64,000 bases of DNA. Origin: Sulfobacillus thermosulfidooxidans DSM 9293. Its GTDB lineage: Bacteria; Bacillota; Sulfobacillia; Sulfobacillales; Sulfobacillaceae. Of this stretch, positions 25,584-33,821 are shown one piece after another. Where the stretch lies: positions 2,911,444 to 2,975,443 of the forward strand of contig NZ_FWWY01000001.1 of assembly GCF_900176145.1 (NCBI RefSeq), in the 5' to 3' direction. The notes below the pieces were generated by a model. It did not search any database, was not told where the DNA came from, and saw only the letters and a list, made by a program, of their open reading frames with translations. Position 1 is the stretch's first letter, and each line of letters begins with the position of its first letter. The translations under genes were made by a program, and so were the position numbers.

Positions 25584-25603
25584 GCGTATTCTCGGGTCTT
25601 CGT

Positions 25604-25636
25604 CGGAGGCTATGCTTGCATAGCCTCCGGTTTTTG
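25604..25636 (+). terminator. terminator of binding protein B
   Basis: Perfect 11-bp stem CGGAGGCTATG / CATAGCCTCCG with loop CTTG, then GTTTTTG. Confidence 0.92.
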
Positions 25637-25705
25637 TTGCCCGAAAATTTGGCGGAATAGTAGAATAAAGTTCGTTTAAATTTGGGAAATCCGGACGGTG
25701 TTGGC

Positions 25706-25728
25706 ATGCCGAAGTCATGACTCGGCAT
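25706..25728. repeat. nested palindrome upstream of the aminotransferase
   Basis: ATGCCGA (25706-25712) and TCGGCAT (25722-25728) enclose AGTCATGAC, which itself contains the palindrome GTCATGAC. Operator-like, 150 bases before the gene at 25881. Confidence 0.5.
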
Positions 25729-25880
25729 AGGCTTGTCCCGAGGTGTATACTCAAGATTATGCATCATATGGCCGTTATTCGCGGTATGATGGTCATAATG
25801 CTTGACTTAAAGCAGGTGGGAATCACATCTTAATGGACAAGCGCATGTAGAAAGTTAATCAAGGAGGGGACCGTATCACA

Positions 25881-27131
25881 ATGGATGCGGAAGAATTAAT
25901 CGCGCGATATGAAAGATACGTCAATCCGGGTTTAGCCCGGGCACTGCGTTTTATGGGATTGAATGCCATCGAGAAAACTGGGCATGGAGCTGTTGTTGTA
26001 ACGGAAGATGGAGAAGAATATCTGGATTGTGCAGGTGGATATGGGGTTTTTGTTCAAGGATATCAAAATCCCCAAATTGTGGCCAAAGCGCACGCCCAGT
26101 TAGATGAGTTGGCGATGTCCTCACGCATTTTACTCAACCGTCCTATGGTGGATTTGGCGGAAGAACTGGCTCGCATTACTCCGGGGGATTTACAATATAG
26201 TTTTTTTTGTAACAGCGGTACCGAGGCAGTCGAAGCGGCTTTAAAGTTTGCCCGTATTCAGACAGGAAGAACACGCATTATTGCAACATATGGAGCTTTT
26301 CATGGCAAAACCATGGGATCATTATCGGCTTCTGGACGGGATACATATCGGATTCCTTTTGAACCGTTAGTGCCAGATATCATTCATGTGCCATATGGAG
26401 ACGCCGAGGCTATTGCCGGTATTATCGATAACAACACTGCAGCAGTCATCGTTGAACCGATCCAAGGCGAGGGCGGCGTGATTGTTCCACCGGATGATTA
26501 TTTGCCGAGAATTCGTGAGATGTGCGATCAAACCGGAGCCTTATTAATTGCTGATGAAGTGCAAACGGGTATCGGTCGAACTGGTCGTATGTTTGCGGTA
26601 GAGCATGCTGGTATCGTTCCGGATTATTTGTGCCTTGCCAAAGCTCTAGGTGGGGGAATAATTCCGATTGGCGCAGTGGTCGGAAGACCTAGTGCTTGGA
26701 CTTTTTTTGATTCATCGCCTCTGATTCATACTTCGACATTTGGCGGCAATCCCTTGGCCTGTGCAATAGCTAAGGAGGCATTACGGGTCACGATTGAAGA
26801 AGAACTACCTCAGAGAGCGGCGACACTGGGAAGCCATTTCTTGAGTCAATTACAAGGCTTACAGAAGCGATATCCGCAAGTGATCACCGATGTCAGGGGA
26901 CGAGGACTCATGATCGGTATTGAGGTCCCTAATGCGGGAGTGGGAGGGGCGTTGATATCAGAACTTTTTCAGCGTCACATTTTGGCTGTCTATACATTGA
27001 ATAACGAAAAAGTTATCCGAATGATTCCCCCTCTCGTTATTACTCGTCAACAGCTTGATCAGGTTATAGAAGCCTTAGGAGAGTCTTTGGATACGGTTCA
27101 AAATATTTTAGAGGACTTACTAGAAGACTAA
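25881..27131 (+). CDS. class III aminotransferase, putrescine/GABA/ornithine-like
   Basis: 416-residue PLP enzyme. Marks include CNSGTEAVEAALKFAR (about 111-126, phosphate binding), AFHGKTMGSLSASG, VEPIQGEGGV, ADEVQTGIGRTG and the PLP-lysine segment CLAKALGGG. The N-terminal YERYVNPGLARALRFMGL resembles putrescine aminotransferases (YgjG type). AAGGAGGGG precedes ATG 25881. Placement just before speD fits a role in polyamine turnover, but 4-aminobutyrate or acetylornithine as substrate cannot be excluded. Eight bases separate its stop from an upstream ATG of the next gene. Confidence 0.85.
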   Translation: MDAEELIARYERYVNPGLARALRFMGLNAIEKTGHGAVVVTEDGEEYLDCAGGYGVFVQGYQNPQIVAKAHAQLDELAMSSRILLNRPMVDLAEELARITPGDLQYSFFCNSGTEAVEAALKFARIQTGRTRIIATYGAFHGKTMGSLSASGRDTYRIPFEPLVPDIIHVPYGDAEAIAGIIDNNTAAVIVEPIQGEGGVIVPPDDYLPRIREMCDQTGALLIADEVQTGIGRTGRMFAVEHAGIVPDYLCLAKALGGGIIPIGAVVGRPSAWTFFDSSPLIHTSTFGGNPLACAIAKEALRVTIEEELPQRAATLGSHFLSQLQGLQKRYPQVITDVRGRGLMIGIEVPNAGVGGALISELFQRHILAVYTLNNEKVIRMIPPLVITRQQLDQVIEALGESLDTVQNILEDLLED

Positions 27132-27157
27132 ACTCAGCGATGATAGGGGGGCGCATG

Positions 27158-27601
27158 ATGCCTACGGTGACAATTACAGAAGTTGTACCCGCACCGATTG
27201 ATACTCTTTACAGCATTTTATCAGATATGGCGCAATTTCCACGGTTTATGAAAAATGTGGAGTCCGTAACGATTGTAGAACAGGGAGAAAATTATACGCA
27301 TTCGGTCTGGGTCATCAAACTGCAAGGCGCAACATTCAAATGGACTGAGCGTGATGAATTTTATCCAGATCTGTGGCGCATTACTTACCGCCAAATTCAA
27401 GGGGACCTCAAAACGTTTGAAGGATATTGGCAACTGAAACCGGTAGAAAATGGCACAGAAGTCACGCTTGAAACCACTTTCGAATTTGGTATGCCCATGT
27501 TGGCCAGTCTTCTAAATCCCGTGGCGAAGCTCGCGCTGAGAGAAAACGCTAAAGCCATGGTGCATGCCATAGCTGGAGAAGTACGAGGCCAAACACAGTA
27601 A
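27158..27601 (+). CDS. SRPBCC-family (START-like/coenzyme Q-binding-like) protein
   Basis: 147 residues with the fold pattern of polyketide cyclase/aromatase-type SRPBCC proteins: VPAPIDTLYSILSDMAQFPRFMKNVESVTIVE at the N-terminus, FKWTERDEFYPD in the middle and a long C-terminal helix. These bind hydrophobic ligands in a cavity; the ligand is unknown. ATG 27158 (or 27155) is favoured because AGGGGGG lies at 27145-27151. It is co-directional with and close to the aminotransferase, so probably co-transcribed. Confidence 0.75.
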   Translation: MPTVTITEVVPAPIDTLYSILSDMAQFPRFMKNVESVTIVEQGENYTHSVWVIKLQGATFKWTERDEFYPDLWRITYRQIQGDLKTFEGYWQLKPVENGTEVTLETTFEFGMPMLASLLNPVAKLALRENAKAMVHAIAGEVRGQTQ

Positions 27602-27936
27602 TCTTAATATTTTTCTATGTCCTGGCATTGTTTTTATATTTTTCCATTGAGAAGCAGATGGTCAATTGGATATGCTATGCAAGGAAGATGACACAAGTAC
27701 CCTATGGGGTACTATTGTAGAAGGTTACCATCTATGGCATAGTAATACTGCGAAATCAGGAAAAAAACAGAGAAAGAACGAGTTTTTGTCGGAAAGAAAT
27801 AAAAAAAGTCCATCTTTTTCTGGGTAAATGCATTATTTTGTTGACAGAAGGACTTATTTTGATAAAATTATTCTGGCCGTCGGACAGGACACTGTAGGCG
27901 AGCTCAACTCGGGTAAATAAGGGGGTTGGGAATGCG
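27602..27936. other. speD promoter region
   Basis: A 335-base gap with the perfect hairpin GTACCC-tatg-GGGTAC at 27697-27712, the near-palindrome CTATGGCATAG nearby, A/T-rich sequence, and the speD promoter at 27841. The leader after the promoter is about 60 bases. No gene seen. Confidence 0.55.
27841..27868 (+). promoter_or_regulatory. SigA promoter of speD-ndk
   Basis: Consensus TTGACA (27841-27846), 16-base spacer, TAAAAT (27863-27868). The best -35 in the window. Confidence 0.85.
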
Positions 27937-28320
27937 ATGAACGCATTGGGTCGACAAATTTTGGCAGAAATTCATGGTTGTGATTCCAACGTGTTGAACG
28001 ACATCACCAGCGTGGAGGAAATAATGGTACAAGCTGCCTTAAAGGCAGGCGCTGAGGTGCGTGAAGTGGCTTTCCATAAGTTTAGTCCGCAAGGTGTAAG
28101 CGGGGTGGTGGTCATTTCAGAATCGCATTTAGCCGTGCACACTTGGCCTGAACACGGCTATGCCGCGGTGGATGTATTTACTTGCGGCGATTCTGTCAAC
28201 CCCTGGGATGCCTGTAACTATATCGTCGAACAGTTCCGCGCCCAAAATTTTACCGCTTCGGAAACCCTCCGGGGTGTTTTGGTCGAGTCTAACGTTAGTA
28301 CGCAAAAGGCTGCGATTTGA
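27937..28320 (+). CDS. speD: S-adenosylmethionine decarboxylase proenzyme
   Basis: Makes decarboxylated SAM, the aminopropyl donor for spermidine. 127 residues, the SpeH-type single-chain class. Self-cleavage should occur at E62-S63 in VISESHLAVHTWPEHGYAAVDVF, producing the pyruvoyl group from S63; H68 and C83 (FTCGD) are the usual processing and proton-donor residues. AAGGGGGTT precedes ATG 27937. Spermidine synthesis from this product releases MTA, which the phosphorylase at 29799 and the deaminase at 32060 can recycle. No spermidine synthase gene lies in the window. Confidence 0.96.
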   Translation: MNALGRQILAEIHGCDSNVLNDITSVEEIMVQAALKAGAEVREVAFHKFSPQGVSGVVVISESHLAVHTWPEHGYAAVDVFTCGDSVNPWDACNYIVEQFRAQNFTASETLRGVLVESNVSTQKAAI

Positions 28321-28339
28321 CGATTAGGGGGATCTCAAG

Positions 28340-28753
28340 GTGGCACAAACATTTGTTATGGTCAAGCCAGATGGTGTGAGACGGGGATTGGTCGGGGAAG
28401 TCATTCGTCGACTGGAACAAAAAGGTCTACGTCTCAAAGCCATGAAATTGATTCAGGTTACTCCGGAATTGGCAGGAAAACATTATGAAGAGCATCGGGA
28501 CAAGCCATTTTATGGAGAATTGATATCATTTATTACCTCGGGTCCATCTGTGCCTATGGTGTGGGAAGGGCGCGAGGCGGTTCAAGTGGCTCGAACATTA
28601 ATGGGAACAACGGATCCCGTTAAGGCGCAACCCGGCACCATTCGTGGTGATTTCGCTTTGGCCATAACTGAAAATATTGTTCATGGTTCAGACAGTGAAG
28701 AATCTGCAGAGCGAGAAATAAGCATTTATTTCTCGCCGGAAGAACTTGTTTAA
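28340..28753 (+). CDS. ndk: nucleoside diphosphate kinase
   Basis: Transfers the gamma phosphate between NTPs and NDPs through phospho-histidine H115 in ENIVHGSDS. The N-terminal [16 protein letters not shown] is diagnostic. 137 residues. GTG start at 28340 with AGGGGGA upstream. 19 bases after speD, likely the same transcript. Confidence 0.97.
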   Translation: MAQTFVMVKPDGVRRGLVGEVIRRLEQKGLRLKAMKLIQVTPELAGKHYEEHRDKPFYGELISFITSGPSVPMVWEGREAVQVARTLMGTTDPVKAQPGTIRGDFALAITENIVHGSDSEESAEREISIYFSPEELV

Positions 28754-28758
28754 CTTTT

Positions 28759-29547
28759 ATGATGGTATTTGTCATCACGCCACTTCTTGTGGCCGGACTC
28801 ATCTTTTATAGCGCGCTCATTGAACCTCGGTGGATTCAATTTACGCGTTACGATATTGCTATTCCAAATCTTCCGAAGTCTTTTGACGGGTTTTCTATCC
28901 TCCATCTATCCGATTTTCACGGCCGGGTGGGGGCCTTTTCTTTTTTGAAAAAAATGAAAATTACAGCGGATATTGTTGCGGTAACCGGTGATTTGTTTGC
29001 CTGGAAAACATTGCCGCGATCACGAATCGCCCATGCGCTCGATCAACTTCGAGCGCCTGAGGGTGTTTATTTCGTGAGTGGCAATCATGATTACCGCAAT
29101 GGGCGCCTCGATGTCACGCCATGGAACGTGGGGGAAAGGCTATTAGATAATCGCGTGATTCCTTTACGGCGTGGAGAAGATACATTATGGTTGGCAGGAA
29201 TTCCTGATCTAGTCAAAGGGCAACCCGATTGGGAGAAAATTAACGCAGAGATCCCTCAAGAGGCGGCTGCCATCTTACTCTCGCATCGTCCCGATGCGGT
29301 ATTAACTCCCTATGCTTCGCGATTTGGACTCATTTTATCGGGCCATACGCATGGTGGGCAAGTGACGGTATGTGGACGGTTTATTCCTGTACGTCACACC
29401 CATGTAGGCAAAGGCTATGCGTGGGGCAAATGGATCGGTCCAAGGGGGACAGTATTGATCACGTCGCGAGGTTTAGGGTCCTCTGAGTTGCCCATACGAT
29501 TTGGTGCCCGCCCACAAATTGTTTATATTAGATTATCTCGGGAGTAA
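28759..29547 (+). CDS. membrane-anchored metallophosphoesterase (YkuE/YaeI-like)
   Basis: 262 residues. An N-terminal hydrophobic segment (VFVITPLLVAGLIFYSAL) is followed by a calcineurin-like phosphoesterase domain with all metal motifs: LHLSDFHGR, VTGDLF, SGNHDY, LLSHRPD and SGHTHGGQ. Active site probably outside the membrane. Substrate unknown; relatives act on phospholipid head groups or sugar-lipids. It follows ndk by five bases with no clear ribosome site, so translation may be coupled. Confidence 0.88.
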   Translation: MMVFVITPLLVAGLIFYSALIEPRWIQFTRYDIAIPNLPKSFDGFSILHLSDFHGRVGAFSFLKKMKITADIVAVTGDLFAWKTLPRSRIAHALDQLRAPEGVYFVSGNHDYRNGRLDVTPWNVGERLLDNRVIPLRRGEDTLWLAGIPDLVKGQPDWEKINAEIPQEAAAILLSHRPDAVLTPYASRFGLILSGHTHGGQVTVCGRFIPVRHTHVGKGYAWGKWIGPRGTVLITSRGLGSSELPIRFGARPQIVYIRLSRE

Positions 29548-29798
29548 GCAATGTACCGCCGATAAGGGTACAATGCAATCAATGTCTTTTCAGGGATCAG
29601 AGATCGCAAATCATAATGGATGCGTTGAAAAGCCTAAACGTTCTTTGCAGCTGACTATTCTATTCATCGTTCTGATTGAGTAGGCGAGAACATACAAGAC
29701 TGTTGTCAACAACCTTGGACACTGCACAGGGTTGCGCCAACGCAAGGGAGGGAAAGGCTCATTCTCGGGGAGATCTTTTTAGAGATCTCGAGCCATAC
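29548..29798. other. leader region before the MTA/MTI phosphorylase
   Basis: Contains TGTACC...GGTACA (about 29550-29571), TTGCG-ccaa-CGCAA and a GAGATC-rich palindromic stretch (29769-29792) immediately before the start. I looked for SAM or SAH riboswitch landmarks and could not recognise either. The hairpins could control the phosphorylase. Confidence 0.35.
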
Positions 29799-30596
29799 AT
29801 GATGAAAATCGCTGTTATTGGGGGAACAGGAGTTTATGATTCGTCTTGGCTTGCTTCTAGCCAAGAATTACGGGTAGAAACACCTTACGGCCCCGTGGAA
29901 ATCATTCAAGGTCAGGTGAATCAAAAGGGCGATGCGGTGTATTTTTTGAATCGCCATGGGACACATCATCAGATTCCGCCGCACCTAGTCAATTATCGCG
30001 CGAATATTTGGGCCCTTAAACACGTTGGCGTAGAACGGATTATGGCGACGGCGGCTGTGGGCTCTTTAAACGTGGCAATGCCCCCTGGTAGCGTTGTTTT
30101 GTGTGATCAATTTCTCGATTTTACCAAGTCACGCGTAAGCACTTTTTTTGAGGGCGGGCCTCAGGGCGTGGTCCATACGGATATGACAGAACCGTATTGT
30201 CCTCACATACGTAAGGTCATTTACCAGCAGGCCGTAACAAGAGGCTACCCCACTATCAACGGGGGATGTTATGTGGCCACAGAAGGGCCTAGGTTTGAGA
30301 CGCCAGCCGAAATTCGAGCCTTTCGCCTTCTTGGCGGTGATGTGGTCGGAATGACCAGTGTTCCCGAGGTGATTCTCGCAAGAGAATTAGGGTTATGTTA
30401 TAGTACGTTGGCATTGGTTACAAATTATGCCGCAGGAATCTCGCCGCATCATTTAACTCATCAAGAAGTATTGGATCTCATGGCCCAAAATATGACATAT
30501 TTAAAACAATTGATTGTCACCAGTATTCCTTTATTACAATCAGAGCGAGATTGCTACTGCCACAATTCGGCAGATACTCCATTAGGAGGATCGTGA
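29799..30596 (+). CDS. MTA/MTI phosphorylase (purine nucleoside phosphorylase family 2)
   Basis: 265 residues. Family landmarks are VIGGTGVYD (phosphate loop), NRHGTHHQIPPHLVNYRANIW, YVATEGPRFETPAEIRAF and MTSVPEVILARELGL. The base-specificity loop reads TNYAAG with N209. Adenine-specific MTA phosphorylases usually have Asp there, whereas 6-oxopurine enzymes, including methylthioinosine phosphorylase, have Asn. With the MTA deaminase gene at 32060 this favours methylthioinosine as substrate. It could still be annotated mtnP. ATG 29799 or 29802; ribosome site weak. Upstream in-frame sequence lacks family similarity. Confidence 0.85.
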   Translation: MMKIAVIGGTGVYDSSWLASSQELRVETPYGPVEIIQGQVNQKGDAVYFLNRHGTHHQIPPHLVNYRANIWALKHVGVERIMATAAVGSLNVAMPPGSVVLCDQFLDFTKSRVSTFFEGGPQGVVHTDMTEPYCPHIRKVIYQQAVTRGYPTINGGCYVATEGPRFETPAEIRAFRLLGGDVVGMTSVPEVILARELGLCYSTLALVTNYAAGISPHHLTHQEVLDLMAQNMTYLKQLIVTSIPLLQSERDCYCHNSADTPLGGS

Positions 30597-30629
30597 GGCC
30601 TACCACAAGTTCAATAGGAGGAAGAAACG

Positions 30630-31865
30630 ATGTCCACATTAAAAGATCCCGGGCTTGCATCATTAGGTCACGACAAAATGAATTGGGTTCGCCGCAAGAT
30701 GCCTGTGTTAAACGCGCTGCGCGATCGTTATGTTAAGGAACAGCCCTTTAAAGGGCAACGTATCGCAATTTCTTTACATCTTGAAGCGAAAACAGCCGTA
30801 TTGGCCGAATTGTTACATATTGGAGGAGCGAGTGTCAGTATCACCAGTTCAAATCCCCTAAGTACCCAGGATGATGTGGCTGCGGCATTGGCCACGACTG
30901 GTGTAGAAGTGCATGCATTTCGTGGGGCCAATGATGAAGAATTTGACCAGTTTCATCAACATGTATTGGATATTGAACCCACTTTACTGATCGATGATGG
31001 TGGAGAATTGACCGAACGGCTGCATTCCTCTAGAAAAGATCTAGCCCGAAATGTTTTGGGAGGAGCAGAGGAAACGACTACTGGTGTGACGCGTCTTAGG
31101 GCGCTGGCTGGAGAACATCGGCTGCTCTATCCGATGATAGCCGTCAATGATGCCGATATGAAACATCTTTTCGATAATCAGTATGGAACTGGCCAATCGA
31201 CATGGGATGGGATTATGCGTACCACCAATTTGTTGATTGCGGGGACGACTGTCGTTGTGGCGGGATATGGCTGGTGTGGACGCGGGGTGGCTGATCGTGC
31301 CAGAGGGCTTGGAGCGCGAGTCATTGTCACAGAAGTTAATCCGGTTCGCGCCAATGAAGCCCTGATGGATGGACATCAAGTGATGACGATGGACCAAGCT
31401 GCGCCCTATGGAGACTTCTTTGTAACGGTTACAGGAAATCGTGATGTCATTCGTCCTGAACATTTTGTCAAGATGAAAGATGGAGCGGTCTTAGCTAACG
31501 CGGGTCATTTTGACGTGGAAGTTGATGTTAAAGGACTACGCGCCATGGCCACTGAGGTTATTCCCGGTCGCAATGAGAATGTTGAAGGCTTTGTATTACC
31601 GACAAAGCAGACCCTTTGGCTTCTGGCTCAAGGACGACTGGTGAATTTGGCTGCCGGGGATGGACATCCCGTGGAAATTATGGATTTAACCTTTGGTCTT
31701 CAGGCTTTATCGCTGGAGTATTTGTTGAACCATCCCTTAGAACCCGGGGTTTATCCCGTAGACCCGGCTGTCGATAGATGGGTTGCAGAAATTCGCTTAA
31801 AGGCATTAGGTATTGAAATTGATACCCTAACTCCGGACCAAGAGCAGTATATGGCATCTTGGTAA
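30630..31865 (+). CDS. ahcY: adenosylhomocysteinase
   Basis: Hydrolyses S-adenosylhomocysteine to adenosine and homocysteine, relieving inhibition of methyltransferases. 411 residues, the shorter form seen in thermophiles and archaea. Features: HLEAKTAVLAELLHIGGA, DDGGELT, NVLGGAEETTTGV, FDNQYGTGQSTWDGIMR, and the NAD-binding VVAGYGWCGRGVADRARGLG (about 208-227). AGGAGGAAACG precedes ATG 30630. Its TAA lies inside a 10-bp tandem repeat. It sits between the MTA phosphorylase and the MTA/SAH deaminase. Confidence 0.96.
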   Translation: MSTLKDPGLASLGHDKMNWVRRKMPVLNALRDRYVKEQPFKGQRIAISLHLEAKTAVLAELLHIGGASVSITSSNPLSTQDDVAAALATTGVEVHAFRGANDEEFDQFHQHVLDIEPTLLIDDGGELTERLHSSRKDLARNVLGGAEETTTGVTRLRALAGEHRLLYPMIAVNDADMKHLFDNQYGTGQSTWDGIMRTTNLLIAGTTVVVAGYGWCGRGVADRARGLGARVIVTEVNPVRANEALMDGHQVMTMDQAAPYGDFFVTVTGNRDVIRPEHFVKMKDGAVLANAGHFDVEVDVKGLRAMATEVIPGRNENVEGFVLPTKQTLWLLAQGRLVNLAAGDGHPVEIMDLTFGLQALSLEYLLNHPLEPGVYPVDPAVDRWVAEIRLKALGIEIDTLTPDQEQYMASW

Positions 31866-31888
31866 GTCTTGGTAATGATTGGTAATGA
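31859..31888. repeat. three tandem 10-bp repeats across the ahcY stop codon
   Basis: TTGGTAAGTC, TTGGTAATGA, TTGGTAATGA in succession. The first holds the ahcY TAA; the later units supply further stops in two frames. Confidence 0.8.
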
Positions 31889-31913
31889 AGAGGACTGAAA
31901 GGAGTACATTCTG

Positions 31914-32030
31914 GTGCAAGGCAACCATTACCATTTTTGCACAGCGGTTGAACGGGCCGATGGATATGGCTATGCATGGATTCGGCCGACCACACAGGAA
32001 GGAGGGAGTGGCACTTTTCCCAGGCCTTGA
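31914..32030 (+). CDS. possible 38-residue leader peptide upstream of the deaminase
   Basis: GTG 31914 is preceded by a strong GAAAGGAGT at 31897-31905 and starts MQGNHYHFCTAVERADGYGY, with TGA at 32028-32030. It ends 30 bases before the deaminase ATG. A second strong site, GGAAGGAGGGA before GTG 32008, opens a 22-codon frame that overlaps the deaminase start. I recognise neither peptide. Either might be a regulatory leader or a remnant. Confidence 0.3.
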   Translation: MQGNHYHFCTAVERADGYGYAWIRPTTQEGGSGTFPRP

Positions 32031-32059
32031 GGCCGGGGTTTTGGCGCCGCGAATATCTG

Positions 32060-33340
32060 ATGAGGTACCGAATTGAGACCGATGCGATCTTAACCATGGA
32101 CGACGAATTTCGCGTTTTTCGGCCTGGACAACTTACATGGGAAGATGGGACGATTGTGAGTGTTGGCCCAGTGGCAGATGATGCGAGCCCGGTGGATCAA
32201 GTGATTCATGTAGCCGGAGGCGTTTTGCTGCCCGGCTTTTATAATGGGCACAATCATGCTGCCATGACATTATTTCGAGGACTTGCGGACGACAGCCCTA
32301 TTTTCGAATGGCTTGAAAAACACATTTGGCCAGTCGAAGCGAAGCTGACCCCCGAGGACATTTATATCGGCACGTTATTGGCAGCGGTGGAAATGATCAA
32401 ATCGGGCACGGTGGGCTATGCCGATATGTATTTCGAAATGGATGCGGTCGCTAAGGCTACAGTGGAAAGTGGTTTAAGAGGTTGGCTCAGCCGTGGACTT
32501 ATAGGTCAAGACGACGGTGACGACGATAAACTCAACAACGCCATTGCCTTTGCCAACCGTTGGAAAGAGAATCCGTTGATTACACCGATGCTCGGCCCCC
32601 ACGCGCCATACACATGTTCGCCAAAATTTTTAGAGCGTGTTGCCGAGAGCGCAAAGACACATCAATTGGGTATTCACATCCATTTATCGGAGAGTCTCGA
32701 TGAGGTGGTCCAAATCCGAAATCAGTTCGGTGTCACGCCCATTCAATTAGCTGCCCAAACAGGTCTGTTCGAAAACCGGACGCTCATCGCCCACGGCGTC
32801 CACATCGAGCCTGAAGATATCCCGTTTCTTAAGACAATAGAGGGTGGGGTCATTTCCTGTCCCGTGAGTAATGCGAAATTGGGAAATGGAATTATGCCCT
32901 ACAATCTACTGCAACAGGCCGGAATTGCGGTGGGCTTGGGAACAGACGGAGCTGCCTCGACGAATTCATTAGATATGTTTTTGGAAATGAAGGCGATGGC
33001 ATGGATGCAAAAAGTGCGGGAAAGGAAACCGGAAAGTTTTCAGGCACAAACAGCACTGATGCTGGCCACGCGGGGGAGTGCCAGGGTATTGGGGTTTTCT
33101 GGTGGAATTTTGGAATCCGGTCGGCCGGCCGATTTCATCGTTGTGGATAATACAGCTCCCTATATGACGCCCGACATCGATACGACGGCCAATCTTGTCT
33201 ATGCGGCGACCGGAAATGATGTTCTCTATACGATTGTCAATGGCCAAATCCTTTTGGCTGAGGGGATGTTAACGACGTTAGATGAACGGGCGATTCGAAT
33301 GGAAGTACAAAATCGAGTAGCCAGGCTATTATCCATTTAG
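32060..33340 (+). CDS. mtaD: 5'-methylthioadenosine/S-adenosylhomocysteine deaminase
   Basis: Amidohydrolase of about 426 residues deaminating MTA or SAH to the inosine forms. N-terminal sheet with TDAILTMDDEFRVF, metal-binding GFYNGHNHAAMTLFRGLADD (HxH), PHAPYTCSP, HIHLSESLDEV, LIAHGVHIEPEDI and GLGTDGAASTNSLDMF (Asp metal ligand). MRYRIETDAI at ATG 32060 matches the usual N-terminus, but has no ribosome site of its own; coupling to the short frame beginning at GTG 32008 is possible. Pairs functionally with the phosphorylase and ahcY. Confidence 0.9.
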   Translation: MRYRIETDAILTMDDEFRVFRPGQLTWEDGTIVSVGPVADDASPVDQVIHVAGGVLLPGFYNGHNHAAMTLFRGLADDSPIFEWLEKHIWPVEAKLTPEDIYIGTLLAAVEMIKSGTVGYADMYFEMDAVAKATVESGLRGWLSRGLIGQDDGDDDKLNNAIAFANRWKENPLITPMLGPHAPYTCSPKFLERVAESAKTHQLGIHIHLSESLDEVVQIRNQFGVTPIQLAAQTGLFENRTLIAHGVHIEPEDIPFLKTIEGGVISCPVSNAKLGNGIMPYNLLQQAGIAVGLGTDGAASTNSLDMFLEMKAMAWMQKVRERKPESFQAQTALMLATRGSARVLGFSGGILESGRPADFIVVDNTAPYMTPDIDTTANLVYAATGNDVLYTIVNGQILLAEGMLTTLDERAIRMEVQNRVARLLSI

Positions 33341-33410
33341 CGGCCTTGATGAATCTCACGTTACACACGCGACCATAGTGGATTTTAAAGTCAAACGAGG
33401 TGTCTAAGCC

Positions 33411-33821
33411 ATGGATGAATGGCAGAACAATCCGTGCTTTATATGTGGTAACCAAAATGATCAGGGAATGCATGTGCATTTTACCTATCTACCTCAAGAG
33501 CATCTGGTTCAGGCCGAGGTTGTCGTGACCGAATCGTGGCAAGGGTTCAAAGGAATTGTTCATGGAGGGATTATTGCAGGACTTCTTGACGATGCGATGT
33601 GGCATATCCTATGGAATGAAACGCATGTGGTGTCTATGACAGCGGACTTGCGAGTCCGTTACCGCAAACCGCTTTATATTAACACCCCTTTGCTTGTTAT
33701 AGGAAAATTAGTGGAATCCACACGGCGGCTTATGCGCGCCCAGGCTTTTATTGAACAAAATCAAGAAGTCATGGCTAGTTCCGAAGGTACTTTTCTTCCG
33801 GCCAAGGGTCTTCATGAATGA
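33411..33821 (+). CDS. PaaI-like hotdog-fold thioesterase
   Basis: 136 residues. N-terminal NPCFICGNQNDQGMHVHF, then FKGIVHGGIIAGLLDDAMWHIL, the hotdog HGG helix with its catalytic Asp region, and a C-terminal strand set. Probably hydrolyses acyl-CoA of unknown chain. The ATG of the next gene overlaps its TGA (ATGA). Confidence 0.8.
   Translation: MDEWQNNPCFICGNQNDQGMHVHFTYLPQEHLVQAEVVVTESWQGFKGIVHGGIIAGLLDDAMWHILWNETHVVSMTADLRVRYRKPLYINTPLLVIGKLVESTRRLMRAQAFIEQNQEVMASSEGTFLPAKGLHE

Noticed and set aside
29548-29798. Possible SAM or SAH riboswitch before the MTA/MTI phosphorylase
   Set aside because: No recognisable core of these classes; only small hairpins seen. A covariance search of this region would settle it.
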